Shown here: piece after piece, positions 8,690-18,199 of the stretch
How positions within the stretch are numbered: the first letter of the stretch is position 1
How the letters are laid out: each line of letters starts with the position of its first letter
The notes under the pieces: model-generated
The model's database searches: none
Told to the model about the DNA's origin: nothing
The model's input: the letters and a program-made list of their open reading frames with translations, nothing else
Program-made: the position numbers and the translations under genes
From: JBFJKD01 sp041601945
Lineage (GTDB): Bacteria > Pseudomonadota > Gammaproteobacteria > Pseudomonadales > Porticoccaceae
NCBI GenBank assembly: GCA_041601945.1
Contig: JBFIHG010000001.1
Coordinates: 86,008-150,007 of the forward strand
Direction of reading: 5' to 3'
Length of the DNA: 64,000 nt

Positions 8690-8893
8690 GTGAGCAGTAG
8701 CACCATCGCCATACAGATGCCTGAAAAGATAGTATCTGTCGAGAGTGCATGGGTGGATTACAGCGGCCATATGAATCTCGCCCATTACGTGCTGGCCTTC
8801 GATAAGGCCACAGATTCTTTTTATGATCATCTGGGTATAGGCCTCAACTATCGCCAGGCGCAGGCCAGCTCCATGTTCACGGTGTTTCGCTAA
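8690..8893 (+). pseudogene. Truncated acyl-CoA thioesterase (hotdog) remnant
   Basis: Sixty-seven residues that match only the first part of the single-hotdog thioesterase family: the W-x-D-x-x-GHMN-x-AHY motif and FDKATDSFYDHLG are clear, and the frame stops just after SMFTV. Family members are about 140-160 aa and continue with a strand that carries a conserved acidic residue. I see no continuation in any frame, because the sequence runs straight into the end of the convergent csiV gene (overlap of 17 bp). The start (GTG with GGGAGG upstream) looks intact. Best read as a 3' deletion remnant. Confidence 0.65.
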
Positions 8894-9566
8894 GATCTGC
8901 AGTGCTCTGAGGATCGCGAATGACTTTTACCAAAACACCCATTTTTGGATGGTCGAGGTAGTAAATTTTACCAAGTTGCAAGCGCTGAGACTGGCGCAGG
9001 GTATTGATTTCGTCGATGGGGGGTTGACCCTCGCCGTCTATTTGGGAACCAACCAGGCCCGGCGGTGGCGGCAGTGGAGGCCAGGGATTATTATCTGAAT
9101 GCTGGGTGGCAAAGCGGACTTGCCACAAGTGGGTTTGCAAGTGCAGATAACTTTCCAGATACAGGCGCAGGCTGCCCTCCAGCTGCCAGTGGTTACCAAG
9201 CCGCCTGCCGCCGGCGATCTGCAACCAGGGGGTCTGTGCGCGACCCAGACCGGGTTGGCGCCAGGCTTCGTGAAACAGGACTTTATAGGGGCCACTACGG
9301 TTAAGCGTGTAGGCATCCGGGTTCAGTTGTCGGGCGCCTTTGTCCAATTGCTGGTAGGGCGAATCCTGAGTGGCGGCGGAGTCTGCGGAAAATGTGGTCA
9401 GCGGTGTCGGATAGCCTAACACTACGTTGTAATAAGGCAGCTCGTTCCCGTAGCTGTCCTGTTGCGAGAAGATCAGTACTTCCACCTGGTACCAATTTTC
9501 GGCGCCATTGGCGGCGGCTGAAAGCGCGATTAAAAACATCGAAATAAGCACAATGTGACGTGGCAT
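8877..9566 (-). CDS. csiV: CsiV family periplasmic protein
   Basis: Residues 1-21 form a cleavable signal peptide (LSAAANGA then ENW). The mature part opens with WYQVEVLIFSQ, the signature of the CsiV family, a periplasmic peptidoglycan-associated protein of gammaproteobacteria. The middle contains LEGSLRLYLESYLHL, typical of the family, and the end has GKIYYLDHPKMGVLVKV. Length is 229 aa. It follows mfd with a TGATG overlap, the same pairing I recall from Pseudomonas, so it is cotranscribed with mfd. Its physiological role outside capsule/secretion contexts is not settled. Confidence 0.8.
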   Translation of the reverse strand: MPRHIVLISMFLIALSAAANGAENWYQVEVLIFSQQDSYGNELPYYNVVLGYPTPLTTFSADSAATQDSPYQQLDKGARQLNPDAYTLNRSGPYKVLFHEAWRQPGLGRAQTPWLQIAGGRRLGNHWQLEGSLRLYLESYLHLQTHLWQVRFATQHSDNNPWPPLPPPPGLVGSQIDGEGQPPIDEINTLRQSQRLQLGKIYYLDHPKMGVLVKVIRDPQSTADLSETP

Positions 9567-12500
9567 CAGGCTACCTGCTGCTGATTGGGTGTGAGTAAGC
9601 CGAGCAGCGTGGACACCTCGTCGAGGCGCTGTCGAGCAGTGGGCATTGCACGGGTAAACGCCAGTACGGTGCCACCCACCAGGCGGTAGATATCCGGCTG
9701 CTGCTGTACCATTTGCACGATTGTTACAGGGGCCACCAGGGTATCCCGGCCGAATGTCACTTTACCGCCCTGCGCATTGGCGTCGAGTCGAACGATACCC
9801 AGGCGCTCCGCCTGCTGGCGCAATGTGGTGACCTGAATCAGGTTTTTTAACGTCTCCGGTAGCAGTCCGAAACGATCGATCATTTCAACCTGAAGCTCGC
9901 GCAGTTGTTCATTATTTTGTGTGCTGGCAATGCGTTTATACAGTAGTAGCCGCGTGTGGATGTCCGCCAGATAAGTATCGGGAATCAGCGCGGGAATATT
10001 CAGATTGATTTCTGTTGCGCGGCGCAGGGCGCTGTCCACGTCAAACGTTTTACCGGCGCGAATGGCATCCACCGCCTTGTCCAATAGTTCCATATACAGT
10101 GAAAAACCGATGCTATGAATATGCCCACTCTGGTCGTCGCCCAGTAGTTCACCCGCGCCGCGTATTTCCATATCCTGGGTGGCCAGCGTAAATCCGGAAC
10201 CGAGGTGGTCGGCAAAAGTTATGGCTTCCAGTCGTTTGTGGGCGTCGTCACTCATCTGCTTCGGTTCGGGCACCAGCAGGTAAGCGTACGCCTGGTGATG
10301 GGAGCGTCCCACCCTACCGCGTAACTGATGCAGTTGCGCGAGCCCCAGCTTGTCGGCGCGGTTGATGACAATGGTATTGGCGCTGGGGATGTCGATACCG
10401 GTTTCAATAATGGTGGAACACACCAGCACGTTAAAACGCTGGTGATAAAAATCCGACATGACTTTTTCCAGGTCGCGCTCGCGCATTTGTCCGTGGGCGA
10501 TATTAATACGGGCTTCAGGCAGTAGCTCCTCAAGTTCCCGCGCCGCGCGGTCGATACTTTTTACGTCGTTGTGCAGGTAGTAGACCTGACCGCCGCGCAA
10601 AATTTCCCGCAAAATAGCCTCGCGGATTACCTGGGCGTCGTGTTGTCGCACGAAGGTTTTGACCGATAAGCGCCGAGCCGGCGGGGTGGCAATGATCGAC
10701 AGGTCGCGTAAACCGCCCATGGCGAGGTTAAGGGTGCGGGGAATGGGCGTGGCGGTCAATGTCAGAATATCGACCTCCGCTCGAAGCGCCTTCAACTTTT
10801 CCTTTTGATGCACCCCAAAACGATGTTCTTCATCGATGACTAATAATCCCAGATCGTGGTAGCTGACGCTGCTATTCAGGAGTTTGTGGGTGCCGATTAG
10901 AATGTCAACTTTACCTTGCGCAACCCGCGCCAGAATATCCGCCTGTTGTTTGGTCGAGCGAAAACGAGATAGCGCCTCCACGCTCACGGGCCAGTTGGCG
11001 AACCGATCGCGAAAATTTTCGAAGTGCTGCTGGGCAAGCAGGGTGGTGGGCACCAGAATGACCACTTGTCGGTTGCTGGAGATTGCGATAAATGCCGCAC
11101 GCATGGCCACTTCGGTTTTGCCAAAGCCCACGTCCCCACATACCAGGCGGTCCATAGGTTGCGGGCTGGTCATATCGCGCAGCACCGCAGCGATGGCATC
11201 GCTCTGGTCTGGCGTTTCCTCAAACGGAAATTCGGCGCTGAATGCTCGGTAGTCCTCGGGGTTTTTATAAGAGAAGCCGATTCGCGCGGCACGGCGCGCG
11301 TAAATATCGAGCAACTCGGCCGCAGTGTCGCGAATTTTTTGTGCCGCTTTGTCTTTGGCTTTTTGCCACTGCTCGTTGCCGAGGCGGTGCAGGGGAGCGA
11401 GTGCTGCGTCGCCACCGCTATAGCGACTGATGAGATGTAAATCCGCAACCGGGACATAGAGTTTGGCACCGTCCGCATAACCCAGGGTCAGAAACTCCTG
11501 CGTTTCGTTGTCGACCGCAAGGGTCTGGAGCCCCTGGTAGCGTCCAACGCCGTGGTCGATATGTACCACTGGCGCATCTACCTGTAGTTCCGCGAGATTC
11601 TTGATCCACTGCTCACTGCCATCCTGGGCGCGCACGCGCCGCCGCCGTTGCAGCACCTGTTCGCCAAATAATTCACTTTCGCTGATAACCCACAGGGGTG
11701 GTGTCGTTATGGCCATACCCTGCTCAAGGGGATGCAGGGTAATACCGAGGGCCAGGTCGGAGTGTACGAACTCTTGCCAGGTCGCAACTTCCTGGGGTCT
11801 GATGGCGACGCTAGCGAGCAGCTCCAGCAGTGCTTCGCGTCGCCCCGGAGATTCAGCACAAAACAGCACGCGCCCGTCGAATTTTTGCAGGGCGGTTTCG
11901 AGGCGAGCCAACGGGTGGGTGGCCCGGGAGTCGACCCTGATATCCGGTAGCCCGTGACAAGCAAAGTTGTGTTGTCCAGCTCCCGGGTTCACAGGGTCCG
12001 AGTGCAGAATGGTTTGCGGCCACTGCTTCAGCGCCGCGAACATATCTGGGACGGGTATAAATACCTGGGTGGGTGCCAGTAACGGTCGATTGGGGTCGAC
12101 GCCGTAATTGCGATAGCGCTCGTTGCACTCGTTCCAGAAGTTTTCCGTAGCCGTAGTGACATCGCCGTCGATAAACACCTGAGTATTCGCTGGCAGATAA
12201 TCAAACAGGGTGGCGGTATGTGCGAAAAATAAAGGCAGGTAATATTCGATACCGGGGGAGGGATGACCGTCGCGAATATCCTGATAAATGGCACACTGGC
12301 GCGGATCCACATCGAACTGCGCGTGCCAGCTGTCGAGAAAGTGTTTGATCGCGTCCTTTTCAAGAGAAAACTCCCGAGCCGGTAACAGGGTGATTGCGTC
12401 GTGTTTGTCGATGGTCAGTTGGCTGTGGGGATCAAAGCTGCGCAAGCTGTCGATTTCATCGTCGAACAGATCAATGCGAAACGGTGTGTCGCTGCCCATC

Positions 12501-13048
12501 GGATAAATGTCCACCAGTGCGCCACGCACGGCGTATTCGCCATGCTCGTAAACCGTGTCCACACAGCGGTAGCCAGCTTCATTGAGCTGACGGCGCAGGT
12601 TGTCGATACTGACGCGCTCGCCGGTGCGATGGACGAAGCTGTGTGCGGCTATAAATTCCGGTGGCGATAACCGGTGCATCAGGGTTGTTGCGGGAACTAC
12701 CAGTACTCCTTGTTGCAGGCGCGGCAGTTGATACAGCGTACGCAGGCGCTCGGAAACAATATCCTGGTGGGGCGAAAAGATATCGTAGGGCAGGGTTTCC
12801 CAGTCTGGAAAATGCAATATCGGCAGTACGTCCCCATTAGTGCCGTCTGCCATGGCACAAAAAAAACGCAGCTCGTCCTCAATGCGTAAGGCCTGTTTCG
12901 GGGATGCGGCAATCACTAGAGTCAGGCCCGCATGTGACCGCGCGCTATCGCTCAGGGCCAGGGTGCGGGCGGCCCCTTGGAGACCACCCCAGTGCTGTTG
13001 CCGACCTGGAGTATTAATGGCGGGAATGGAAAGGACGGATGGGCACAT
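9566..13048 (-). CDS. mfd: Transcription-repair coupling factor
   Basis: An ATP-driven translocase that displaces RNA polymerase stalled at lesions and recruits UvrA. The 1160 residues follow the family layout: UvrB-like N-terminal modules, an RNAP-interaction domain near 480-560 (VHIDHGVGRYQGL), then superfamily 2 motor domains with Walker A GDVGFGKT near residue 637 and Walker B DEEH near 738, the RecG-like TRG region (LHQLRGRVGRS), and a C-terminal D7 domain. No interruption is seen. UvrC is encoded at 61.1 kb. ATG start at 13048. Confidence 0.97.
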   Translation of the reverse strand: MCPSVLSIPAINTPGRQQHWGGLQGAARTLALSDSARSHAGLTLVIAASPKQALRIEDELRFFCAMADGTNGDVLPILHFPDWETLPYDIFSPHQDIVSERLRTLYQLPRLQQGVLVVPATTLMHRLSPPEFIAAHSFVHRTGERVSIDNLRRQLNEAGYRCVDTVYEHGEYAVRGALVDIYPMGSDTPFRIDLFDDEIDSLRSFDPHSQLTIDKHDAITLLPAREFSLEKDAIKHFLDSWHAQFDVDPRQCAIYQDIRDGHPSPGIEYYLPLFFAHTATLFDYLPANTQVFIDGDVTTATENFWNECNERYRNYGVDPNRPLLAPTQVFIPVPDMFAALKQWPQTILHSDPVNPGAGQHNFACHGLPDIRVDSRATHPLARLETALQKFDGRVLFCAESPGRREALLELLASVAIRPQEVATWQEFVHSDLALGITLHPLEQGMAITTPPLWVISESELFGEQVLQRRRRVRAQDGSEQWIKNLAELQVDAPVVHIDHGVGRYQGLQTLAVDNETQEFLTLGYADGAKLYVPVADLHLISRYSGGDAALAPLHRLGNEQWQKAKDKAAQKIRDTAAELLDIYARRAARIGFSYKNPEDYRAFSAEFPFEETPDQSDAIAAVLRDMTSPQPMDRLVCGDVGFGKTEVAMRAAFIAISSNRQVVILVPTTLLAQQHFENFRDRFANWPVSVEALSRFRSTKQQADILARVAQGKVDILIGTHKLLNSSVSYHDLGLLVIDEEHRFGVHQKEKLKALRAEVDILTLTATPIPRTLNLAMGGLRDLSIIATPPARRLSVKTFVRQHDAQVIREAILREILRGGQVYYLHNDVKSIDRAARELEELLPEARINIAHGQMRERDLEKVMSDFYHQRFNVLVCSTIIETGIDIPSANTIVINRADKLGLAQLHQLRGRVGRSHHQAYAYLLVPEPKQMSDDAHKRLEAITFADHLGSGFTLATQDMEIRGAGELLGDDQSGHIHSIGFSLYMELLDKAVDAIRAGKTFDVDSALRRATEINLNIPALIPDTYLADIHTRLLLYKRIASTQNNEQLRELQVEMIDRFGLLPETLKNLIQVTTLRQQAERLGIVRLDANAQGGKVTFGRDTLVAPVTIVQMVQQQPDIYRLVGGTVLAFTRAMPTARQRLDEVSTLLGLLTPNQQQVA

Positions 13049-13160
13049 GGGATTAGGGAATGACCAAATATGGTATTGTACCGATGCTGCACCGCTGAGT
13101 CATCGCCGCTGCGCTGTGATTGCAGGGACGAGCCGGGGGGCACGGAGGTATCGAACATCT

Positions 13161-13862
13161 ATGACAATGAAGTCGTACGCAGGGTCCGCGGTTCTCAAGG
13201 CCGCGCTGGTTGTCACAGTACTTGGATTGTTCGGCTGCGAGAGTGGCAACTTCGCCGTAAAAAATCTCGCCAAGACGGATATCGACCTGGTCGCTGACGC
13301 TCACTATCAGACCAGCCAGCAATTGCTACGCGACCTCACCGTTAAACTGTATCGGCGCAACCCCCGGGAACTCGCTAAAACGCCGGGGGCGACTGTAGAG
13401 CAACGGGTTGCGCAATTATTTACGACACACGGTGTTCAGCAATTCCAGGAGTTGCGCGGCAGCCGTAGTGTCGCCGCGATGGAACTTGCGAGCGATCCAG
13501 ATTACAACGGTGATCGGGTGTTTGCCACCATGTTTGGCCTCAATACGATGTTAAGGGAGGCCTATGGCGACAAAAGTGAATTTTTTATCTTCGATGAGCT
13601 GGACCAGCAAAAGCTGTATCACAGCGCTCGCAATATCGAAATCCTGGTATGGCGCCTGAGCACGCGCCGGGACAGCGGCGGTAAACCCCTGTTGTTGACC
13701 AATAGTTTACCTGGGGAATCTCCCAATCTGAGTTTTGAGCGGCGTTTCGGCAAATTGATTTCCCTGCAGGATATGTTGGCCAGAATTATTGCGCAAAAGC
13801 AAAAACGCTTGATAAATGTGGTTACCCATACCCTGGCGAGCATGGCTTTTATTCCTTTGTAG
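13161..13862 (+). CDS. Lipoprotein of unknown function
   Basis: From the ATG at 13161 the product is 233 aa with a lysine-bearing signal peptide and lipobox LGLFGC. CGGAGG lies at 13143-13148. The much longer frame back to 12840 overlaps mfd antisense and is cysteine/arginine-rich in a non-native way, so I rejected it. The mature part is hydrophilic and helical, with R-N-P-R-E-L and a long region around FFIFDELDQQKLYHSARN. I do not recognise the family. It is divergent from mfd across 112 bp and precedes the GAPDH gene by 92 bp. Confidence 0.7.
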   Translation: MTMKSYAGSAVLKAALVVTVLGLFGCESGNFAVKNLAKTDIDLVADAHYQTSQQLLRDLTVKLYRRNPRELAKTPGATVEQRVAQLFTTHGVQQFQELRGSRSVAAMELASDPDYNGDRVFATMFGLNTMLREAYGDKSEFFIFDELDQQKLYHSARNIEILVWRLSTRRDSGGKPLLLTNSLPGESPNLSFERRFGKLISLQDMLARIIAQKQKRLINVVTHTLASMAFIPL

Positions 13863-13954
13863 GGGTATGCGGGCCTCGGTCTGGTTGCGCTGGAGAGGGC
13901 GAATCACGATAATAGCGACCCTTCTAGATAACCCAGCGACACAACGACAGGTAA

Positions 13955-15412
13955 ATGCTTGTGAATCGACCGCAACCTACTGATTTTTTTAGGGACTGGA
14001 AAGAAAGGGAAGCTTTGGCCGAGGCCATGATTCCACTCATAGGCAAGCTCTACAGGGAAAATAACGTTTCTCTTTATATGTACGGTAGAAACCTGGTGAA
14101 TCAGGCCGTTACCGACCTGATGAAAATTCACCGCTTTGTGCGTCAGATTGAACACAATGAACTGTCGGAATTTGAAACCTTTCCGATGATCCAGACCCTG
14201 GCCAGGATGAATCTGGGGCCGGCCCATATCGACGTTGGCAAGCTCACCGTTAGATATCAGAACAACGGTAACGGCGGCGACGTAGAAACCTTCCTGCAAG
14301 CCATGGTTGGCGACGACATAGGCAGTACCCGTAAACCCTTACCTGCTCCTCAGGATGTGGTGTTGTACGGTTTCGGTCGTATCGGGCGACTGGTGGCGCG
14401 TTTACTGGTGGAAAAGGCAGGTGGCGGCGATCTGTTGCGGCTGCGGGCCATTGTGGTGCGCAAAAATCGCAATGCCGACGACCTGGAGAAGCGCGCCAGC
14501 CTGCTGCGTCGCGATTCGGTACACGGTAGCTTCAAAGGCACCATTCGTGTACTAGCGGACGAAAACAAGCTGGTGTGCAACGGCAACGAAATTCAGGTGA
14601 TTTACGCCAACTCCCCGGCGGAAATAGACTACACCGAGCACGGTATTGCCAATGCCATAGTGGTAGATAACACGGGAGTATGGCGCGATGAAGAGGGGCT
14701 TGGTCAGCACCTGAAATGCCCCGGGGTTAGCAAAGTGATTCTTACCGCGCCGGGTAAAGGTGCTATTCCAAACATCGTGTACGGCATTAATCACGATGAC
14801 ATCGGCGAGCACAAAATTGTATCGGCTGCGTCCTGCACCACGAATGCCATTGTCCCTGTTTTAAAAGCATTACTCGACAAATACGGTATCGAGCGGGGGC
14901 ATGTCGAAACGGTGCACGCCTATACCAACGATCAGAATTTGACTGACAACTACCATAAGGGTGCGCGACGGGGGCGCAGTGCGCCGTTGAATATGGTGCT
15001 TACCGAAACTGGTGCGGCCAAGGCGGTTGCCAAAGCCATTCCAGAGCTGTCCGGCAAATTGACGGGCAATGCGATTCGCGTGCCGACCCCCAATGTGTCC
15101 ATGGCCATCCTCAACCTGCAACTGGGTAGTGCGGTGTCCCGTGATGTGCTTAACGAGTTTATGCGCGAAACCGCCCTGCATTCTCCACTGCAACAGCAAA
15201 TTGGTTACACCATTTCTTCCGAGGCGGTGTCCACGGATTTTGTTGGAGATCGGCATGCCTGCGTGTTTGACTCCCAGGCGACCATCGTCAATGACCGCAA
15301 CTGCGTGCTGTACTGCTGGTACGACAATGAATTCGGTTACAGCTGTCAGGTGCTGCGCTGTCTGGAGAAAATGGCGGGCGTCGAGTGGTTGATGTTCCCC
15401 CGAGCGGACTGA
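13955..15412 (+). CDS. gap: Glyceraldehyde-3-phosphate dehydrogenase, long form
   Basis: NAD(P)-dependent GAPDH with an N-terminal extension of about 125 residues ahead of the Rossmann domain (YGFGRIGRL at about 133-141). The active-site Cys294 lies in SAASCTTNAI, and the HAYTNDQNLTDNYH and WYDNEFGYS motifs are intact. The 485-residue form occurs in pseudomonads and relatives beside the nqr genes, where it is usually linked to gluconeogenesis or central carbon flow, so the role here is inferred from that. The extension has no catalytic motif I recognise. Confidence 0.93.
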   Translation: MLVNRPQPTDFFRDWKEREALAEAMIPLIGKLYRENNVSLYMYGRNLVNQAVTDLMKIHRFVRQIEHNELSEFETFPMIQTLARMNLGPAHIDVGKLTVRYQNNGNGGDVETFLQAMVGDDIGSTRKPLPAPQDVVLYGFGRIGRLVARLLVEKAGGGDLLRLRAIVVRKNRNADDLEKRASLLRRDSVHGSFKGTIRVLADENKLVCNGNEIQVIYANSPAEIDYTEHGIANAIVVDNTGVWRDEEGLGQHLKCPGVSKVILTAPGKGAIPNIVYGINHDDIGEHKIVSAASCTTNAIVPVLKALLDKYGIERGHVETVHAYTNDQNLTDNYHKGARRGRSAPLNMVLTETGAAKAVAKAIPELSGKLTGNAIRVPTPNVSMAILNLQLGSAVSRDVLNEFMRETALHSPLQQQIGYTISSEAVSTDFVGDRHACVFDSQATIVNDRNCVLYCWYDNEFGYSCQVLRCLEKMAGVEWLMFPRAD

Positions 15413-15564
15413 AGGGTGTTCGAGTGATGGCTGGCACATATTGCGCTGATGTGTTGCCACCGCACGGGGGTGGCCAGGGGTGTAGATGCTGGCCGCAAAT
15501 CGTAGTTCCGCGTTTTTAGTCGGCCGCAGTGGGTGGGTCGCTGGTAAAAAGGCGTGTGGCTCTT

Positions 15565-15570
15565 TATAAT
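15565..15570 (+). promoter_or_regulatory. Candidate -10 box of the nqr operon
   Basis: A perfect TATAAT 87 bp before the nqrA ATG. The -35 at optimal spacing (TGGTAA, 15542-15547) is poor, so an activator or a weak promoter would be expected. The rest of the 244-bp gap (15413-15656) shows no gene. Confidence 0.35.
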
Positions 15571-15656
15571 CCCGGCGCTCTCGAAGCGGGCTTAACCGAC
15601 ACGCGTCAGGCAGTAGTGCCCGGCCGGTGATTGATATTACGGTGTGAGAACTTTCT

Positions 15657-16997
15657 ATGATTAAAATCCGTCGCGGACTGGATCTACCCATTGCCGGAGC
15701 GCCCGAGCAGGTTGTTTACGACGGCCCCGCAGTCGGTTCCGTTGCGCTACTCGGTAGCGACTATCCTGGTATGAAGCCGACCATGGCCGTAGCAGTGGGC
15801 GATCGAGTCAAACTGGGGCAGCTACTGTTCACGGACAAGAAAAATGAGGGCGTGGGTTTTACCTCACCTGCCGCCGGTGTTGTGACGGCCATCAATCGTG
15901 GCGAACGGCGCATTTTTCAGTCGCTGGTGATTGCGATCGAAGGTGATGATGAAATCACCTTTGCTGAGCACCCCGTAGCACAACTCGCAACCCTGGAGCG
16001 CAAGGCGGTAGTCGATAATCTGGTGGCTAGCGGATTATGGACTGCATTGCGTACCAGACCTTATTCGCGAGTGCCTGCGCTGGACGCGGTGCCCAGCGCA
16101 ATTTTTGTCACCGCCATGGACACCAATCCATTGGCTGCCGATCCGGCTGTGATTATTGCGGAGCGGGCGCAGGATTTCACTAACGGCCTGCGTATTCTAA
16201 CGCGCCTGACCCAGGGATCGGTGCACTTGTGTCGCGCTGCCGGGGTCAACTCGATAGAGGCTTGCGACGGCGTTACCACCCATGATTTTAGCGGTCCGCA
16301 CCCAGCAGGGTTAGTTGGCACGCATATCCATTTTATCGACCCGGTAAATGAACACAAAAGCGTGTGGCATATTGGCTATCAGGATGTCCTGGCCTACGGC
16401 AAGCTGTTTACTAGTGGGCGCATCGATACATCCCGTGTGGTGGCCGTTGCCGGCCCTCAGGTTCGTCAGCCGCGCCTGATACGCACTCGTCCTGGTGCCT
16501 GTTTGAGCGAACTGGTGGCCGCTGAAACACTGGATGGTGACAATCGCGTCGTGTCCGGCTCAGTGATGTCGGGTCATCGCGCGGCAGGACCGTCGGACTA
16601 TCTGGGTCGCTACCACAATCAGGTATCGGTACTGGAGGAGGGACGGGAGCGACGCTTGCTGAGTTATCTTTCCCCTGGCGCCAACCGCCACTCGGCACTG
16701 CCCATTTATCTTTCTGCACTGCAAAAAAATAAATTGTTTGCCATGAATGCCAGCACCAATGGTAGCGAGCGCGCTATGGTCCCGCTCGGCAACTACGAGC
16801 AGATCATGCCCCTGGATATTTTGCCGACACAATTATTGCGTGCGCTGGTGGTTGGCGATACGGAAATGGCACAAAAACTGGGATGTCTGGAGCTCGACGA
16901 AGAAGATCTTGCGCTTTGCACCTACGTTTGCGTGGGTAAGTATGAGTATGGCCCCATATTGCGCGACAATCTGGCCCGTATTGAGAAGGAGGGCTAA
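15657..16997 (+). CDS. nqrA: Na+-NQR subunit A
   Basis: Peripheral cytoplasmic subunit of the six-subunit Na+-translocating NADH:quinone oxidoreductase, which oxidises NADH, reduces ubiquinone and pumps sodium. The N-terminus MIKIRRGLDLPIAG is diagnostic, followed by GVGFTSPAAGVV and a conserved VALLGSDYPGMKP segment. Length 446 matches the family. First gene of nqrABCDEF; nqrB begins 5 bp after it. No frameshift. Confidence 0.97.
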   Translation: MIKIRRGLDLPIAGAPEQVVYDGPAVGSVALLGSDYPGMKPTMAVAVGDRVKLGQLLFTDKKNEGVGFTSPAAGVVTAINRGERRIFQSLVIAIEGDDEITFAEHPVAQLATLERKAVVDNLVASGLWTALRTRPYSRVPALDAVPSAIFVTAMDTNPLAADPAVIIAERAQDFTNGLRILTRLTQGSVHLCRAAGVNSIEACDGVTTHDFSGPHPAGLVGTHIHFIDPVNEHKSVWHIGYQDVLAYGKLFTSGRIDTSRVVAVAGPQVRQPRLIRTRPGACLSELVAAETLDGDNRVVSGSVMSGHRAAGPSDYLGRYHNQVSVLEEGRERRLLSYLSPGANRHSALPIYLSALQKNKLFAMNASTNGSERAMVPLGNYEQIMPLDILPTQLLRALVVGDTEMAQKLGCLELDEEDLALCTYVCVGKYEYGPILRDNLARIEKEG

Positions 16998-17002
16998 GCC
17001 TT

Positions 17003-18199
17003 ATGGGACTGCGAAAAATTCTCGATAGTGTGGAACCGCATTTTCACAAAGGCGGGAAATACGAAAAATGGTATGCCCTATACGAGGCGGTGGATACCAT
17101 CTTTTATTCCCCGTCGTCGGTTACTAAAACCGGCGCTCACGTGCGCGACGGAATTGATCTCAAGCGCGTCATGATCACGGTATGGCTGGCGGCATTTCCG
17201 GCTATGTTTTACGGTATGTACAATCTGGGTTTTCAGGCCAACACCGCGATGGAGGCTATGGGGCTGACTCAGGTCGGCGACTGGCACGGCCCGTTCATTA
17301 GTCTACTGGCGGGTCACAACCCCGCAAGTATCTGGGATTGTTTCTGGTACGGTGCGGTATTTTTCGTACCTATTTATATGGTGACGTTTATCGTTGGTGG
17401 TTTTTGGGAAGTTTTGTTCTCGATGGTGCGGGGCCACGAAATTAACGAGGGCTTTTTTGTCACCTCTATTCTCTACGCACTGATTTGTCCGCCCGATTTG
17501 CCACTGTGGATGGTGGCATTGGGGATCAGTTTCGGCGTGGTTATTGGCAAGGAAATTTTCGGCGGTACGGGGAAGAACTTCCTGAACCCGGCGCTAACGG
17601 GGCGAGCATTTGTATTTTTCGCCTACCCAGCTGCCATGTCTGGCGATGCAGTGTGGACGGCGGTGGATGGTTTTACTGGTGCTACCGCCCTGTCGGTTGC
17701 CGCGAGCGACGGTATGGCGGCACTGCAAAACCAGTTCAGTCTGATGGACGCTTTTATCGGACGTATGCCGGGCTCCGTAGGCGAGGTATCTACGCTGGCA
17801 ATTTTACTCGGCGCGGTGGTTTTGCTGGTCATGCGCATTGCGTCGTGGCGCATTATGCTCGGTGTGATGTTGGGTATGGTGGCGTTATCCACCCTGTTCA
17901 ACTCAATTGACTCGAGCAATCCAATGTTCGCCATGCCCTGGTATTGGCACGCGGTATTGGGTGGGTTTGCGTTCGGCATGGTATTTATGGCCACGGATCC
18001 GGTGTCGGCGTCGATGACCGATACGGGTAAGCTGTGGTTTGGTGTATTGATTGGGGTGATGGTCGTTCTGATTCGGGTGGTTAACCCGGCGTTTCCGGAA
18101 GGCATGATGCTGGCAATTTTGTTTGCCAACTTGTTTGCGCCGTTGATCGACCACTTTGTGGTTCAGTCCAACATAAAACGGAGGCTGGCCCGTGGCTAA
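17003..18199 (+). CDS. nqrB: Na+-NQR subunit B
   Basis: Ten-helix membrane subunit carrying a covalently bound FMN and riboflavin and forming much of the sodium path. The flavinylation motif FTGATAL is present, with the acceptor Thr at about residue 228. ApbE, encoded downstream, would attach the FMN. GKNFLNPALTGRAF and MATDPVSAS are conserved family segments. 398 aa, typical. The 3' end overlaps nqrC by 8 bp. Confidence 0.97.
   Translation: MGLRKILDSVEPHFHKGGKYEKWYALYEAVDTIFYSPSSVTKTGAHVRDGIDLKRVMITVWLAAFPAMFYGMYNLGFQANTAMEAMGLTQVGDWHGPFISLLAGHNPASIWDCFWYGAVFFVPIYMVTFIVGGFWEVLFSMVRGHEINEGFFVTSILYALICPPDLPLWMVALGISFGVVIGKEIFGGTGKNFLNPALTGRAFVFFAYPAAMSGDAVWTAVDGFTGATALSVAASDGMAALQNQFSLMDAFIGRMPGSVGEVSTLAILLGAVVLLVMRIASWRIMLGVMLGMVALSTLFNSIDSSNPMFAMPWYWHAVLGGFAFGMVFMATDPVSASMTDTGKLWFGVLIGVMVVLIRVVNPAFPEGMMLAILFANLFAPLIDHFVVQSNIKRRLARG

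Noticed and set aside
12840..13160. N-terminal extension of the lipoprotein at 13161
   Set aside because: It overlaps mfd antisense and contains no signal peptide; the ATG at 13161 has the lipobox and a ribosome site.
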